A stretch of 64,000 nt of DNA from Paraclostridium ghonii (GTDB taxonomy: Bacteria; Bacillota; Clostridia; Peptostreptococcales; Peptostreptococcaceae): the NCBI RefSeq assembly GCF_030815085.1, contig NZ_JAUSWG010000014.1; one strand, given 5' to 3'. The translations under genes and the position numbers were made by a program. How positions within the stretch are numbered: the first letter of the stretch is position 1; each line of letters opens with the position of its first letter. Below the pieces are notes generated by a model, which did not search any database, was not told the DNA's origin, and saw only the letters and a program-made list of their open reading frames with translations. This document shows, piece by piece, positions 17,452 through 26,689 of this stretch.

Positions 17452-18069
17452 ATGAATTTATGTAAAAGTGCAGTTATATTAGCTGGTGGAAAAAGTAGTA
17501 GGATGAAATTTGATAAGCAGTTTTTAGTTATATATGAAAAAAGACTTGTATATGATTTGGCTAATAAATTAAAAAAACATTTTAATGAAATTATAATTGT
17601 TACGAATAAACCTGAATTTTACAATGATTGTGATTATAAAATTGTAAGTGATGAGATAAAAGATTGTGGACCTTTAAGTGGAATACATATAGGTCTTAAA
17701 AGTGCTAATAGTGAATATGTTTATTTTTTAGCATGTGATATGCCTAATATTGATGACAATTATATTAAGTTTTTAAAATATAATGTAAGCGAAGAAAATG
17801 ATGCTTATATTTCTAAATTTGACAACTTTGCAGAGCCATTTCATGCGATTTATAAAAAAAGCCTATTTAATGATATAGAAAAATTCTTATTAGAAAGTGA
17901 TAAAAAATCTATAATTAGATTTTTAGAAAGTAAAAATAAAAATATAGTTTATTTAAATAAGGATGATTTTAATAAAAATAATTTTAATAAAAATATTTTT
18001 ATTAATCTAAATAATCAACAAGATTTACATAATTTCATAAAGGAAGTTGAAATAAATGGAGACTACTAA
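17452..18069 (+). CDS. mobA: Molybdenum cofactor guanylyltransferase
   Basis: 205 aa. Links GMP to molybdopterin to make the MGD cofactor needed by FdhF. The N-terminal AVILAGGKSSRMKFDKQF is the nucleotidyltransferase signature, followed by CDMPNIDD (about 97-104) for metal binding. The Met at 17452 is chosen over an upstream frame opening at 17344, which lies inside palindrome A3 and lacks a ribosome site. The last 14 bases overlap fdhD. Confidence 0.93.
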   Translation: MNLCKSAVILAGGKSSRMKFDKQFLVIYEKRLVYDLANKLKKHFNEIIIVTNKPEFYNDCDYKIVSDEIKDCGPLSGIHIGLKSANSEYVYFLACDMPNIDDNYIKFLKYNVSEENDAYISKFDNFAEPFHAIYKKSLFNDIEKFLLESDKKSIIRFLESKNKNIVYLNKDDFNKNNFNKNIFINLNNQQDLHNFIKEVEINGDY

Positions 18070-18826
18070 AAGATATATTATAAAAAAATATCATGATGAG
18101 GAAATTGATGAAGTTGAAGATTTAGTTGTATGTGAATATCCATTTACTATATTTTTAAATGAGCAAGAATTTATAACTCTTCTTTGCTCACCTAAATCTT
18201 TGGAAAATTTATCTATAGGTTTTTTATATTCTGAAGGGATTATAAAATCAGTAAGTGATATAGATAGTATAAATATAGACGAAAAAATGGGATATGCATA
18301 TATAAAGCTTAGTAATCTAAGTAAGTTTGCTAAGCAACTGTACGGTAAAAGAGTAATAACGACAGGTTGTGGAAAAGGTAGCATATTTTATAATGCATTA
18401 GATTCATTAAAATGTAAAAACTTTAAAAAGAATTTAGATATAAATTATAAAAAATTATTAGATATAATGAAGGTATTTAATAAAAAATCAGAACTATTTC
18501 TAGAAACTGGTGGAGTACATAGTGTAGGTTTAATAGACAATGATAATATTTTATACTTTGAAGAGGATATAGGTAGACACAATGCTCTTGATAAAATCAT
18601 TGGAAGTTGTCTAGTTGATAATGTAAACATAGAAGATAAATCTATAATTACCAGTGGAAGAATAACTTCAGAAATAGTATTAAAGTGTGCAAAGCTTGGA
18701 ATTGGATGTATAATTTCAAGATCAGCTCCAACTAATCTAGCAATAGATACAGGCAAAAAACTAAATATGGAAATTATTGGATTTGCTAGAGGTAACAAAC
18801 TAAATGTATATAATAAAAATATTTAA
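18056..18826 (+). CDS. fdhD: Formate dehydrogenase accessory sulfurtransferase
   Basis: 256 aa. Passes sulfur from a cysteine desulfurase to the Mo/W-bisPGD cofactor of formate dehydrogenase. Conserved FdhD features are ITTGCGKGS (about 101-109, the reactive Cys loop), ETGGVHSVGL (about 157-166), EDIGRHNALDKIIG and SRSAPTNLAI near the C-terminus. Its place just after fdhF and mobA fits the role. The start overlaps mobA, implying translational coupling. Confidence 0.95.
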   Translation: METTKRYIIKKYHDEEIDEVEDLVVCEYPFTIFLNEQEFITLLCSPKSLENLSIGFLYSEGIIKSVSDIDSINIDEKMGYAYIKLSNLSKFAKQLYGKRVITTGCGKGSIFYNALDSLKCKNFKKNLDINYKKLLDIMKVFNKKSELFLETGGVHSVGLIDNDNILYFEEDIGRHNALDKIIGSCLVDNVNIEDKSIITSGRITSEIVLKCAKLGIGCIISRSAPTNLAIDTGKKLNMEIIGFARGNKLNVYNKNI

Positions 18827-18844
18827 CAACAAGGGAGAACAATT

Positions 18845-19705
18845 ATGAAATTTAGTAAGAAAGTATTAACATCTGCATTAGCAGTATTAACAGCAGTATC
18901 AATAACAGCTTGTAGTAGTAATACAGATAAACAAGAAAGTAAACAAACTAAACAAAATGATTTAATATTAGCGACAACTACAAGTACACAAGATAGTGGG
19001 TTATTAGATTACCTATTACCTGAGTTTACAAAAGATACAGGAATAAAAGTAAAAACTATAGCTGTTGGAACAGGTAAGGCTATAAAAATGGGAGAAGATG
19101 GAGAAGCTGACGTACTATTAGTACATGATACAAAATCTGAAAACAAATTTGTAAAAGATGGGAACTCTAAGGAAAGACATGATGTAATGTATAACGATTT
19201 TGTTATAGTTGGTCCAAAAGAAGATCCTTTAAAATTAAAAGAAATAACAGGTGAAAATAAGACTGAAAAAGCTTTAAAGAAAATACAAGAAAATCAAGCT
19301 AAATTTATATCTAGATCAGATGATTCAGGAACTAATAAAAAAGAATTAAAATTATGGCAAGCATTAAATATAGATCCAAAAGGAAATTGGTATGTTGAAG
19401 CAGGAGCTGGTATGGGAGACGTTTTAAAAATGGCTAGTGAAAAAAAAGCATACACTTTAACAGATAGAGGAACTTACTTATCAATGAAAGATAAGTTAAA
19501 CTTAGATATAGTTGTTGAGAAAGATAAAGATTTAAAGAATCAATACGGTGTAATGTGTGTAAATCCAGATAAGTTTAAAAATATAAACAATAAAGAAGCT
19601 AAAAACTTTGAAGAGTGGATATTATCATCAAAAGTACAAAAAGAAATAGAGAACTTCAAAAAAGAAGAATATGGTCAATCATTATTTACGCCAAATGCAA
19701 AATAG
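18845..19705 (+). CDS. tupA: Tungstate ABC transporter, substrate-binding lipoprotein
   Basis: 286 aa with a lipoprotein signal (lipobox ending TAC at about residue 23). The mature part starts LILATTTSTQDSGLLDYLLP, the TupA oxyanion-binding signature, and includes SRSDDSGTNKKE (about 159-170). It captures tungstate (possibly molybdate) outside the membrane. Placed with fdh and cofactor genes, it suggests the formate dehydrogenase may use tungsten. GGGAG precedes the ATG. Confidence 0.92.
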   Translation: MKFSKKVLTSALAVLTAVSITACSSNTDKQESKQTKQNDLILATTTSTQDSGLLDYLLPEFTKDTGIKVKTIAVGTGKAIKMGEDGEADVLLVHDTKSENKFVKDGNSKERHDVMYNDFVIVGPKEDPLKLKEITGENKTEKALKKIQENQAKFISRSDDSGTNKKELKLWQALNIDPKGNWYVEAGAGMGDVLKMASEKKAYTLTDRGTYLSMKDKLNLDIVVEKDKDLKNQYGVMCVNPDKFKNINNKEAKNFEEWILSSKVQKEIENFKKEEYGQSLFTPNAK

Positions 19706-19714
19706 GAGAGCTAT

Positions 19715-20404
19715 ATGAATTATATAATAGAAGGATTTAAAAATAGTATTTATTTGCTACTTAGTTTTAATAAAGAGCTATATGAAATTATATTTTTATC
19801 ATTAAAAGTTTCATGTATTGCTACTTTTATATCTTCTATAATAATGATTCCTTTAGGAGTTTACATAGGTATAACAGATTTTAGACTAAAGGCTTTATTT
19901 TCTAGAATAGTATATACGTTTATGAGTATTCCATCAGTAATTGTTGGACTTATAATTTCTATTATACTAACTAGAAATGGGCCTTTAGGCTTTTTAGATT
20001 TAATGTATACAAAAACTGCAATGATAATAGCTCAGAGTATACTAGTTTCTCCATTAATTTTAGGGCTTACATATAATTTGAGTAAATCTAGAGGAAAGCA
20101 TATAAAAGAAATGGGATTAACTTTGGGAGCTAATAAGTTGCAAGTTATAACTCTTGTTATTAGGGAATTAAAAGAAGATATGATAATGAATGTTATAACT
20201 GCATTTTCTAGAGCTATATCTGAAGTTGGAGCAGTGATGGTTGTTGGAGGAAATATAAAAGGAGATACTAGAGTAATGACTACATCAATAGCAATGTACA
20301 ATTCTATGGGTGATTACTCAATGGCTATAGCTTTAGGTATAGTATTGCTTTTAATTTCATTTATTATAAATAATATAACTTACAATTATAGTATGGAGGA
20401 TTAA
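19715..20404 (+). CDS. tupB: Tungstate ABC transporter, permease
   Basis: 229 aa with about five membrane helices and the MetI-type coupling loop EMGLTLGANKLQ (about 133-144). It forms the membrane channel for TupA-bound tungstate, with TupC as motor. The gene is 9 bases after tupA and 1 base before tupC. Confidence 0.92.
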   Translation: MNYIIEGFKNSIYLLLSFNKELYEIIFLSLKVSCIATFISSIIMIPLGVYIGITDFRLKALFSRIVYTFMSIPSVIVGLIISIILTRNGPLGFLDLMYTKTAMIIAQSILVSPLILGLTYNLSKSRGKHIKEMGLTLGANKLQVITLVIRELKEDMIMNVITAFSRAISEVGAVMVVGGNIKGDTRVMTTSIAMYNSMGDYSMAIALGIVLLLISFIINNITYNYSMED

Positions 20405-20405
20405 T

Positions 20406-21035
20406 ATGAATATAGTTATAAAAAATTTAAAAAAGTACTATAAAAATAAGTTAGTTTTAAATATTAAATATTTAGATATTGCAAGTGGGAAGATAACTGG
20501 TATAATAGGAGAAAATGGAGCAGGTAAAAGCACCTTATTAAATATACTTAGTGGAATTGATAAAGATTTTACTGGAGAAGTTTACTACGATAAAGAGAAA
20601 TTAAATAAAGAAATTCAAAAGAGTATAACCTTGGTTTTTCAAAAACCAAGGCTTTTAAATACAATGGTTTATAAAAATTTAGCATATCCTTTAAAAATTA
20701 GGAATGTAAAAAAAGAAGAAATAAATTTAAAGATTGAAAAAGTATTAGATTTATTAGATATACAAGACTTAAAAAATAAAAATGCTAAAAATTTATCTGG
20801 AGGGGAAATGCAAAAAGTTGCACTTGCTAGAGCGTTAGTATTTAAGCCTAAAGTTTTGATGTTAGATGAAGCTACATCTAACATAGATATAGAAGCTAAA
20901 AAAACTATTGAAAGAATTATTGTAGATTATAATAAGCGCGAAAATAATACAATTATATTAATTTCACATGATAAAGAGCAAATAGAATGTTTATGTGATA
21001 ATGTAATTGTTTTAGATAAACAGGAGGAGAACTAA
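20406..21035 (+). CDS. tupC: Tungstate ABC transporter, ATP-binding protein
   Basis: 209 aa, short for an ABC ATPase, with no C-terminal regulatory domain. Walker A GENGAGKST (about 36-44), Q-loop in VFQKPRLL, signature LSGGEMQKVALARAL (about 129-143), Walker B VLMLDEAT, and the switch His in ISHDKEQ. Energises TupB. Its stop codon is directly followed by the ATG of moeA. Confidence 0.92.
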   Translation: MNIVIKNLKKYYKNKLVLNIKYLDIASGKITGIIGENGAGKSTLLNILSGIDKDFTGEVYYDKEKLNKEIQKSITLVFQKPRLLNTMVYKNLAYPLKIRNVKKEEINLKIEKVLDLLDIQDLKNKNAKNLSGGEMQKVALARALVFKPKVLMLDEATSNIDIEAKKTIERIIVDYNKRENNTIILISHDKEQIECLCDNVIVLDKQEEN

Positions 21036-22265
21036 ATGGACTTTTTTAATGTAATATCTGTTGATGAGGTTAAGAAAATTTTATCTAGCAATTTTAAAAA
21101 TCTAAAAATAGAAACAGAAAAAGTTAATATCTTAGATTGTGAAGGCAGAGTTTTAAGTAAAGATATAATTTCTCAAATTAATGTCCCGGAATTTAATAGA
21201 TCAACTGTAGATGGATATGCAATAAAAAGCAAAGAAAGTCATGGATGCAGCGAGTGTATGCCAACATTTTTAGATATAATCGGAGAAGTAAATATGGGTG
21301 AGTCTGTAAATGTTGATATAAAAAATGGTCAGTGTATGTACGTTCCTACGGGAGGAATGATTCCTAAAAGTTCTGATTCTGTTATCATGATAGAGCATGT
21401 TGAAAAATTAGATGAGGTTACCATAGCAATTCACAAACCTATATCAGATGGTGAAAATGTAGTTTATAAAGGCGATGATATAAAAAAAGATCAGATAGTT
21501 TTAAAAAAAGGAAAGAAATTAAACTCTCAAGATATAGGAGTTTTAGCCGCTCTTGGAATTAATGAAATCCAAGTTTATAAACCTATTAAATTCACTGTAA
21601 TTTCTACTGGAGATGAAATTATAGATTTAGACGAAAAGTTAGAGTTTGGAAAAATTAGAGATATAAATGGTTATGCAATTTGTTCACTTATAAAAAAACT
21701 GGGTGGTATAGTAGTTGAAAAATCAATAGTTAAGGATAACTACGATTTATTAAAAGAAGCAGTATCAAATGGAATAAAAAATAGTGACATTGTTTTGCTT
21801 TCAGGAGGAAGTTCTGTTGGAACTAGAGATTATACATATGATGTAATAAATTCATTCAATGGACAAGGTGTTTTAGTTCATGGAATAGCTTTAAAACCAG
21901 GGAAACCAACAATAATTGGAGAATGTGAGAATAAAGTTGTTATAGGCCTTCCGGGTCATCCTGTTTCAGCAATAATAGTTTTTAAAATATTTATTGATTA
22001 TTTAGTTAATGAAATATTAAAAATTAAGAGAAATAAGTATGCAATTGATGCTATAATAAATAAAAACATACACTCTTCACCGGGAAAAAAAACATATCAG
22101 ATGGTTACTTTAGAAGATGTAGATAATAAATATTACGCAACTCCAATATTTGGGAAATCATCTATGATAACATTACTTTCAAAAGCTTGTGGATATGTAA
22201 TTATAGATGAAGATTGCGAAGGGCTATACAAAGAAGAAAAGGTAAAAGTTCATTTACTACAATAA
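21036..22265 (+). CDS. moeA: Molybdopterin molybdenumtransferase MoeA
   Basis: 409 aa, typical MoeA length. Inserts Mo or W into adenylylated molybdopterin. Motifs: NRSTVDGYA near residue 55, PTGGMIPKSSDSVIMIEHVE (about 105-124), the MoCF-binding core ISTGDEI and LLSGGSSVGTRDY, and GLPGHPVSAI (about 307-316). First of two moeA-like genes in a row; the second is a fusion. Two MoeAs can serve Mo and W separately in other prokaryotes; here that is only a possibility. Confidence 0.93.
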   Translation: MDFFNVISVDEVKKILSSNFKNLKIETEKVNILDCEGRVLSKDIISQINVPEFNRSTVDGYAIKSKESHGCSECMPTFLDIIGEVNMGESVNVDIKNGQCMYVPTGGMIPKSSDSVIMIEHVEKLDEVTIAIHKPISDGENVVYKGDDIKKDQIVLKKGKKLNSQDIGVLAALGINEIQVYKPIKFTVISTGDEIIDLDEKLEFGKIRDINGYAICSLIKKLGGIVVEKSIVKDNYDLLKEAVSNGIKNSDIVLLSGGSSVGTRDYTYDVINSFNGQGVLVHGIALKPGKPTIIGECENKVVIGLPGHPVSAIIVFKIFIDYLVNEILKIKRNKYAIDAIINKNIHSSPGKKTYQMVTLEDVDNKYYATPIFGKSSMITLLSKACGYVIIDEDCEGLYKEEKVKVHLLQ

Positions 22266-22300
22266 ACAAGATAGAACAGTATTTTTTACAAGGGGGCAAT

Positions 22301-24196
22301 ATGAGAAAAGAAGATAGAAATATATATATATCAAATGTTGACTTAGATGAAGCTATAAATATGTATTTTTCTAAGCTTAAATTTGATTCAATCAATTTTG
22401 AAGAGATAGATGTATATAATTCACTAGATAGAGTAACTGTAGATCCTATTTTTGCAAAAAAATCATCGCCTCATTACAATAGTGCAGCGATGGATGGAAT
22501 AGCTGTACTTTCAGATTCAACTATGGGAGCTAGTGAAGTGAAACCTAAAACTTTAGAACTAAATAAAGATTTTATTTATGTAAATACGGGAAACGTTATA
22601 GACGAAAACTATAATGCAGTAATAATGATTGAAGATGTTATGGAAATGGAAGATAATAAAGTACAAATTATTTCTCCTGCATATCCATGGCAACATATAA
22701 GGCCCATTGGAGAAGATATTGTATATGGAGAGATGATAATTCCATCTAACCATAAGATACGACCTATGGATATAGGAGCATTGATTTGTGGTGGAATATC
22801 TAAATTAAAAGCAATAAAAAGTCCTATTGTTTCTATAATACCTACAGGAAATGAAATTATTGAGAATATAGATGATATTGAGAAAGGCAAGATATTAGAT
22901 TCGAATTCAAGAGTATTTGAAAATCTAGTTATAAAATACGGTGGTATACCAAATAGATACTCTCCACAAGAAGATAATTATGAAAGCTTAAAAAATACTA
23001 TAGACAACGCAAGTAAAAATAGCGATTTAGTTGTAGTTAATGCAGGAACATCAGCTGGAAGTAAGGATTATATAGTTAAGGTTATAAGAGAAATTGGAGA
23101 AGTAGTAGTTCATGGAATAGCTTTAAAGCCAGGAAAACCCACTATTTTAGGAATCGTAAACAATACTCCTGTGCTAGGTATTCCAGGATATCCAGTTTCT
23201 GCTTATATAGTGTTTGAAGAAATAGCAAAAAGGTTAATATTAAAACTTAATGGATTAGAAAAAGAAGAAGAAGAAGTTTACGAAGCGGTTCTTTCAAAAA
23301 GATTAGTTTCATCACTAAAACATAAGGAAATAGTAAGAGTAAATTTAGGGTATGTAGGAGATAAATTAGTAGCCACTCCTCTAACTAGAGGTGCTGGAGT
23401 TACTATGAGTTTAGTAAAAGCTGATGGGCTTATAGAAATACCTAGAAACACTGAAGGAATAGAAGCTGGAAATAAAGTAAGTGTAAAATTATTAAAATCT
23501 ATGAATCATATAAAAAACTCGTTAGTTTCAATTGGAAGTCATGATATTGTTATGGATATAATAGCTAATAAAATGAATTTATCATCTGGACATGTAGGTA
23601 GTATGGGTGGTATTATGGCGATAAAAAGAGGTGAAGCTCATATTGCTCCTATTCACTTATTAGACACAAACACTGGAGAATACAATATAAGCTATATACA
23701 AAAATATTTTAAAGATGAAAAGATGATACTAATAAAAGGAGTAAAAAGGCTTCAAGGATTTATAGTTCAAAAAGGAAATCCTAAGAATATTAAAGGGTTT
23801 AACGATTTATCTAGAAAAGATGTTTGTTATATAAACAGACAAAGAGGTGCTGGAACTAGATTATTACTTGACTATAATTTAAATAAATTAGATATAAACT
23901 CTGATGATGTAATTGGATATGAAAGAGAAATGAATACACATATGGCAGTTGCAGTTACAGTAAAAAGTGAAAGTGCAGATACAGGATTAGGAGTTTTATC
24001 AGTAGCAAAGGCTATGGATTTAGATTTTATACCAGTATGTTATGAAAGCTATGATTTTTTAGTCAGAGAAAGTAGTTTAAATGATGAAAAAATTAAGGGA
24101 TTTATTCAAGTATTAAAAAGTATTGAATTTAAGAACGAAGTACAAAAATTAGGTGGATATGGATTTGACAATATAGGGAAAATTATCTATATATAA
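22301..24196 (+). CDS. MoeA fused to a periplasmic-binding-protein-like domain
   Basis: 631 aa. Residues about 1-400 repeat the MoeA fold (NSAAMDGIAV, VNTGNVI, IIPTGNEI, VVNAGTSAGSKDY, GIPGYPVSAY). Residues about 410-631 are a type-2 binding-protein-like domain (LVSIGSHDIVMDI, GSMGGIMAIKRGEAHIAPIHL, RQRGAGTRLLLD, ESADTGLGVLSVA), related to COG1910 molybdate/tungstate-sensing domains. No signal peptide, so the binding domain is cytosolic and may sense or select the oxyanion. Start at 22301 after GGGGG; an earlier in-frame ATG at 22214 lies inside moeA. Confidence 0.9.
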   Translation: MRKEDRNIYISNVDLDEAINMYFSKLKFDSINFEEIDVYNSLDRVTVDPIFAKKSSPHYNSAAMDGIAVLSDSTMGASEVKPKTLELNKDFIYVNTGNVIDENYNAVIMIEDVMEMEDNKVQIISPAYPWQHIRPIGEDIVYGEMIIPSNHKIRPMDIGALICGGISKLKAIKSPIVSIIPTGNEIIENIDDIEKGKILDSNSRVFENLVIKYGGIPNRYSPQEDNYESLKNTIDNASKNSDLVVVNAGTSAGSKDYIVKVIREIGEVVVHGIALKPGKPTILGIVNNTPVLGIPGYPVSAYIVFEEIAKRLILKLNGLEKEEEEVYEAVLSKRLVSSLKHKEIVRVNLGYVGDKLVATPLTRGAGVTMSLVKADGLIEIPRNTEGIEAGNKVSVKLLKSMNHIKNSLVSIGSHDIVMDIIANKMNLSSGHVGSMGGIMAIKRGEAHIAPIHLLDTNTGEYNISYIQKYFKDEKMILIKGVKRLQGFIVQKGNPKNIKGFNDLSRKDVCYINRQRGAGTRLLLDYNLNKLDINSDDVIGYEREMNTHMAVAVTVKSESADTGLGVLSVAKAMDLDFIPVCYESYDFLVRESSLNDEKIKGFIQVLKSIEFKNEVQKLGGYGFDNIGKIIYI

Positions 24197-24213
24197 TTAG
24201 GAGGCTAAACAGC

Positions 24214-24684
24214 ATGGAATTCACTCATTTTAATGAATATGGAAAAGCTAAAATGGTAGATGTTAGTGAGAAAAATGAAACCAAAAGAGTTGCTGTAGCG
24301 AAGGGTAGTATAAAAATGAAACCTGAAACTATAAAAATGATAAAAGACAACAAAATGAAAAAGGGGGATGTTTTATCAGTCGCTCAAATTGGTGGAATTA
24401 CAGGAGCTAAAAAAACTTGGGATATTATACCTATGTGCCATAATATTTTTCTTACAGGGTCAGATATAAAATTCACTGTACTAGAAGATGAAATAGAAGT
24501 TGAAGCAACAGTATCTACAGTAGGGAAAACTGGAGTTGAAATGGAAGCATTAACTGCAGTATCTACGGCAATGCTTACTATATATGATATGTGTAAAGCA
24601 GTAGATAAAGATATGGTAATAGGAAATATAAGAGTTATGAAAAAAATTGGCGGAAAAAGTGGGGAGTATAATAGACATGAATAA
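24214..24684 (+). CDS. moaC: Cyclic pyranopterin monophosphate synthase
   Basis: 156 aa, the usual MoaC size. Converts the MoaA product to cPMP, the first stable intermediate of molybdopterin. Motifs: MVDVSEKNETKRVAVAKG (about 11-28), GITGAKKTWDIIPMCHNI (about 61-78) and VEMEALTAVSTAMLTIYDMCKA (about 109-130). Partner MoaA and the MoaD/E proteins are not in the window. The stop overlaps the next gene by 8 bases. Confidence 0.95.
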   Translation: MEFTHFNEYGKAKMVDVSEKNETKRVAVAKGSIKMKPETIKMIKDNKMKKGDVLSVAQIGGITGAKKTWDIIPMCHNIFLTGSDIKFTVLEDEIEVEATVSTVGKTGVEMEALTAVSTAMLTIYDMCKAVDKDMVIGNIRVMKKIGGKSGEYNRHE

Positions 24685-25123
24685 AAGAGGAATTGTATTA
24701 GCTGTTAATATAAGTGAGGAAAAAGGAGTTATAAAAACTCCAATAGAAGTAGGTGTTTTTAAAGAAGAACATGGTCTAGTAGGTGATGCTCATGCAGGTA
24801 ATTGGCATAGACAAGTAAGCTTATTAGGAGATGAAAGTATAGAAAAAATAAGACAAATGGGTATAGAAGGTCTATGTACTGGAAAATTTGCTGAAAATAT
24901 AACTACAAAAGATATAGTTTTATATGAATTACCAGTAGGAACTAAACTTAAAATAGGTAGTACTATTCAAGAAGTAAGCCAAATAGGCAAAAAGTGTCAT
25001 GCTGGATGCGCTATAAAAAAACAGGTTGGAGATTGTGTAATGCCTAGAGAAGGAATATTTACAAAAGTTATAAAAGGTGGAGAAGTAAGACCTGGAGATA
25101 CAATAGAAATAATAGAAGATTAG
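24677..25123 (+). CDS. MOSC domain protein
   Basis: 148 aa, a stand-alone MOSC domain. Conserved parts are VGDAHAGNWHRQVSLL (about 35-50), the FAENITT region and KKCHAGCAIKK with the sulfur-carrying Cys, as in MoCo sulfurase C-terminal domains. It probably carries sulfur or handles the Mo/W cofactor; its exact role in clostridia is not established. The start at 24677 overlaps the moaC stop. Last gene of the cofactor operon, followed by palindromes A4 and A5. Confidence 0.88.
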   Translation: MNKRGIVLAVNISEEKGVIKTPIEVGVFKEEHGLVGDAHAGNWHRQVSLLGDESIEKIRQMGIEGLCTGKFAENITTKDIVLYELPVGTKLKIGSTIQEVSQIGKKCHAGCAIKKQVGDCVMPREGIFTKVIKGGEVRPGDTIEIIED

Positions 25124-25134
25124 TTATAATAGTT

Positions 25135-25209
25135 AAGGGAACTATATAAGTTTTGCTTTCAAAGCATAAATGATGCTTTAAAAGTGGATAAAACTTATAT
25201 AGTTCCCTT
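25135..25209. repeat. Family A intergenic palindrome, copy A4
   Basis: Perfect 20-bp arms AAGGGAACTATATAAGTTTT (25135-25154) and its complement (25190-25209) enclose GCTTTCAAAGCATAAATGATGCTTTAAAAGTGGAT in core form. It lies just after the MOSC gene and ends in TTTT. Confidence 0.9.
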
Positions 25210-25215
25210 TTAAAT

Positions 25216-25330
25216 GATATAAATGTACAAGTTTTGTGATCCCAAAGCTTAAAATTCGCTACGCTCATATCGCCGAACGTAGTCGCTTAAAAATATGCTT
25301 TGAAGGTAGCTAAAACTTACTCTTATTTTA
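25216..25330. repeat. Family A intergenic palindrome, copy A5 (long form, inverted)
   Basis: Contains CAAGTTTTG...CAAAGCTTAAAATTCGC, a central module identical over about 40 bp to the reverse complement of copy A2, then ATGCTTTGAAGG, then GCTAAAACTTA. Outer flanks pair poorly, unlike the other copies. It adjoins A4 in the space between convergent MOSC and brnQ genes. Confidence 0.88.
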
Positions 25331-25338
25331 TATTATAA

Positions 25339-26619
25339 TTAAGATGGAGTATTAGTAGGTTTAGATTTATTTGGAATAAAGCTAAATACTACAGCTCCTA
25401 TAATTGTTGGTAAAATCCAGTTAAACCCTAAATTTGCAAGTGGAAGATGATGTATAAATTCTATACTAGTTCCTAAGCTATCAATAACATTAAGGAAGCT
25501 TATTAAAAGTGCTGAGTAAGCTGCACCCTTGAATGTCATATCGTTAGGTAAAATGTTTCTAAATATATTCATAATAAGTAAAACAATAGTAACTGGGTAA
25601 ATTAAACTTAATATAGGTACTGCTATTTTTATAATTTTATCAACTCCAAAGTTTGAAATTATAGCACTAGATACACATATAAATATAACTATATGCTCGT
25701 ATTTTAATTTTTTATTAGTAAAATCTTCGAAGAACTTACCTGTAACAGAAGTTAATCCTATTGAAGTAGTAAGACAGGCAAATCCAACTATAATAGCTAA
25801 CATAACAGTTCCAGTACGACCTAAAAGTTCATGAGTAATATTTATAAGTAATGCTGTTTGAGATATATTAGTATCGTATAAACCAGAAGCTGTGGCTCCT
25901 AAGTATGCTAAACCTCCGTAAACAATTGTAAGACCAATACATGCAATTAAAGCTGATTTTATTGCAAGTGATATATTTTCTTCTTTATCAGTATACCCTT
26001 TGCTACGAAGAGAGGTCATAATTAAAGCAACTACACCACCGATTCCTAATGCATCCATTGTTTGGTAACCTTGAGTAACTCCTGTTATAAAAAATTCACC
26101 AGAATCAATAGTTTCTAAATTTCCTATAGGAGATACTATTCCTTTTATTATTAAAAATGCAAGTGATAGTAATAATACTGGAGTTAAAAACTTACCTACT
26201 ATATCCATAACCTTACTAGGCTTTATTGTAAGCAAAAGTGTTATAGAGAAAAATATTACTGAGAATAAAATTGGGTTAACATTTTTAAATAGTGGTGATA
26301 TACTCATTTCAAATGTTGTTGCTCCAGTTCTTGGAATAACTAATATAGGACCAAGACATAGCATCATTAAAAATTCTAGTATTAGACCAAATTTTTTGCC
26401 GGCTCTACCTATTACATTTTGAAGACTTCCTGCTTTAGAAACTGCAATTATTGATAATAAAATTATTCCAACATCAGATAATATAAATCCTAAAAAGCTT
26501 ATTAACCAATTGCTACCTGATGATAGCCCTATATATGGAGGGAATATCAGGTTTCCTGCACCAAAGAATATTGAGAATAGTGCAAATCCTATTATTAAAA
26601 TATCTTTATTTTTACTCAT
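25339..26619 (-). CDS. brnQ: Branched-chain amino acid:Na+ symporter (LIVCS family)
   Basis: 426 aa with about twelve membrane helices. The N-terminus FALFSIFFGAGNLIFPPYIG is the BrnQ signature, with LGIGGVVALI and TTSIGLTSVTGKFF further on. Imports Leu/Ile/Val with sodium. The gene is preceded by a long structured leader (26658-26891, minus strand) containing a short ORF and competing hairpins. RBS GAGG 7 bases before the ATG. Confidence 0.93.
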   Translation of the reverse strand: MSKNKDILIIGFALFSIFFGAGNLIFPPYIGLSSGSNWLISFLGFILSDVGIILLSIIAVSKAGSLQNVIGRAGKKFGLILEFLMMLCLGPILVIPRTGATTFEMSISPLFKNVNPILFSVIFFSITLLLTIKPSKVMDIVGKFLTPVLLLSLAFLIIKGIVSPIGNLETIDSGEFFITGVTQGYQTMDALGIGGVVALIMTSLRSKGYTDKEENISLAIKSALIACIGLTIVYGGLAYLGATASGLYDTNISQTALLINITHELLGRTGTVMLAIIVGFACLTTSIGLTSVTGKFFEDFTNKKLKYEHIVIFICVSSAIISNFGVDKIIKIAVPILSLIYPVTIVLLIMNIFRNILPNDMTFKGAAYSALLISFLNVIDSLGTSIEFIHHLPLANLGFNWILPTIIGAVVFSFIPNKSKPTNTPS

Positions 26620-26657
26620 AATTAAACCTCTTTTCTTAGTAATTTATAAATTATATA

Positions 26658-26689
26658 CAAAAAGGCCACATAGTGGATACTATGTGGCC
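26658..26689 (-). terminator. Leader terminator upstream of brnQ
   Basis: On the minus strand GGCCACATAGT/ACTATGTGGCC forms an 11-bp stem with a 4-base loop followed by TTTTTG. It lies about 40 bases before the brnQ start, as expected for an attenuator. Confidence 0.85.
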
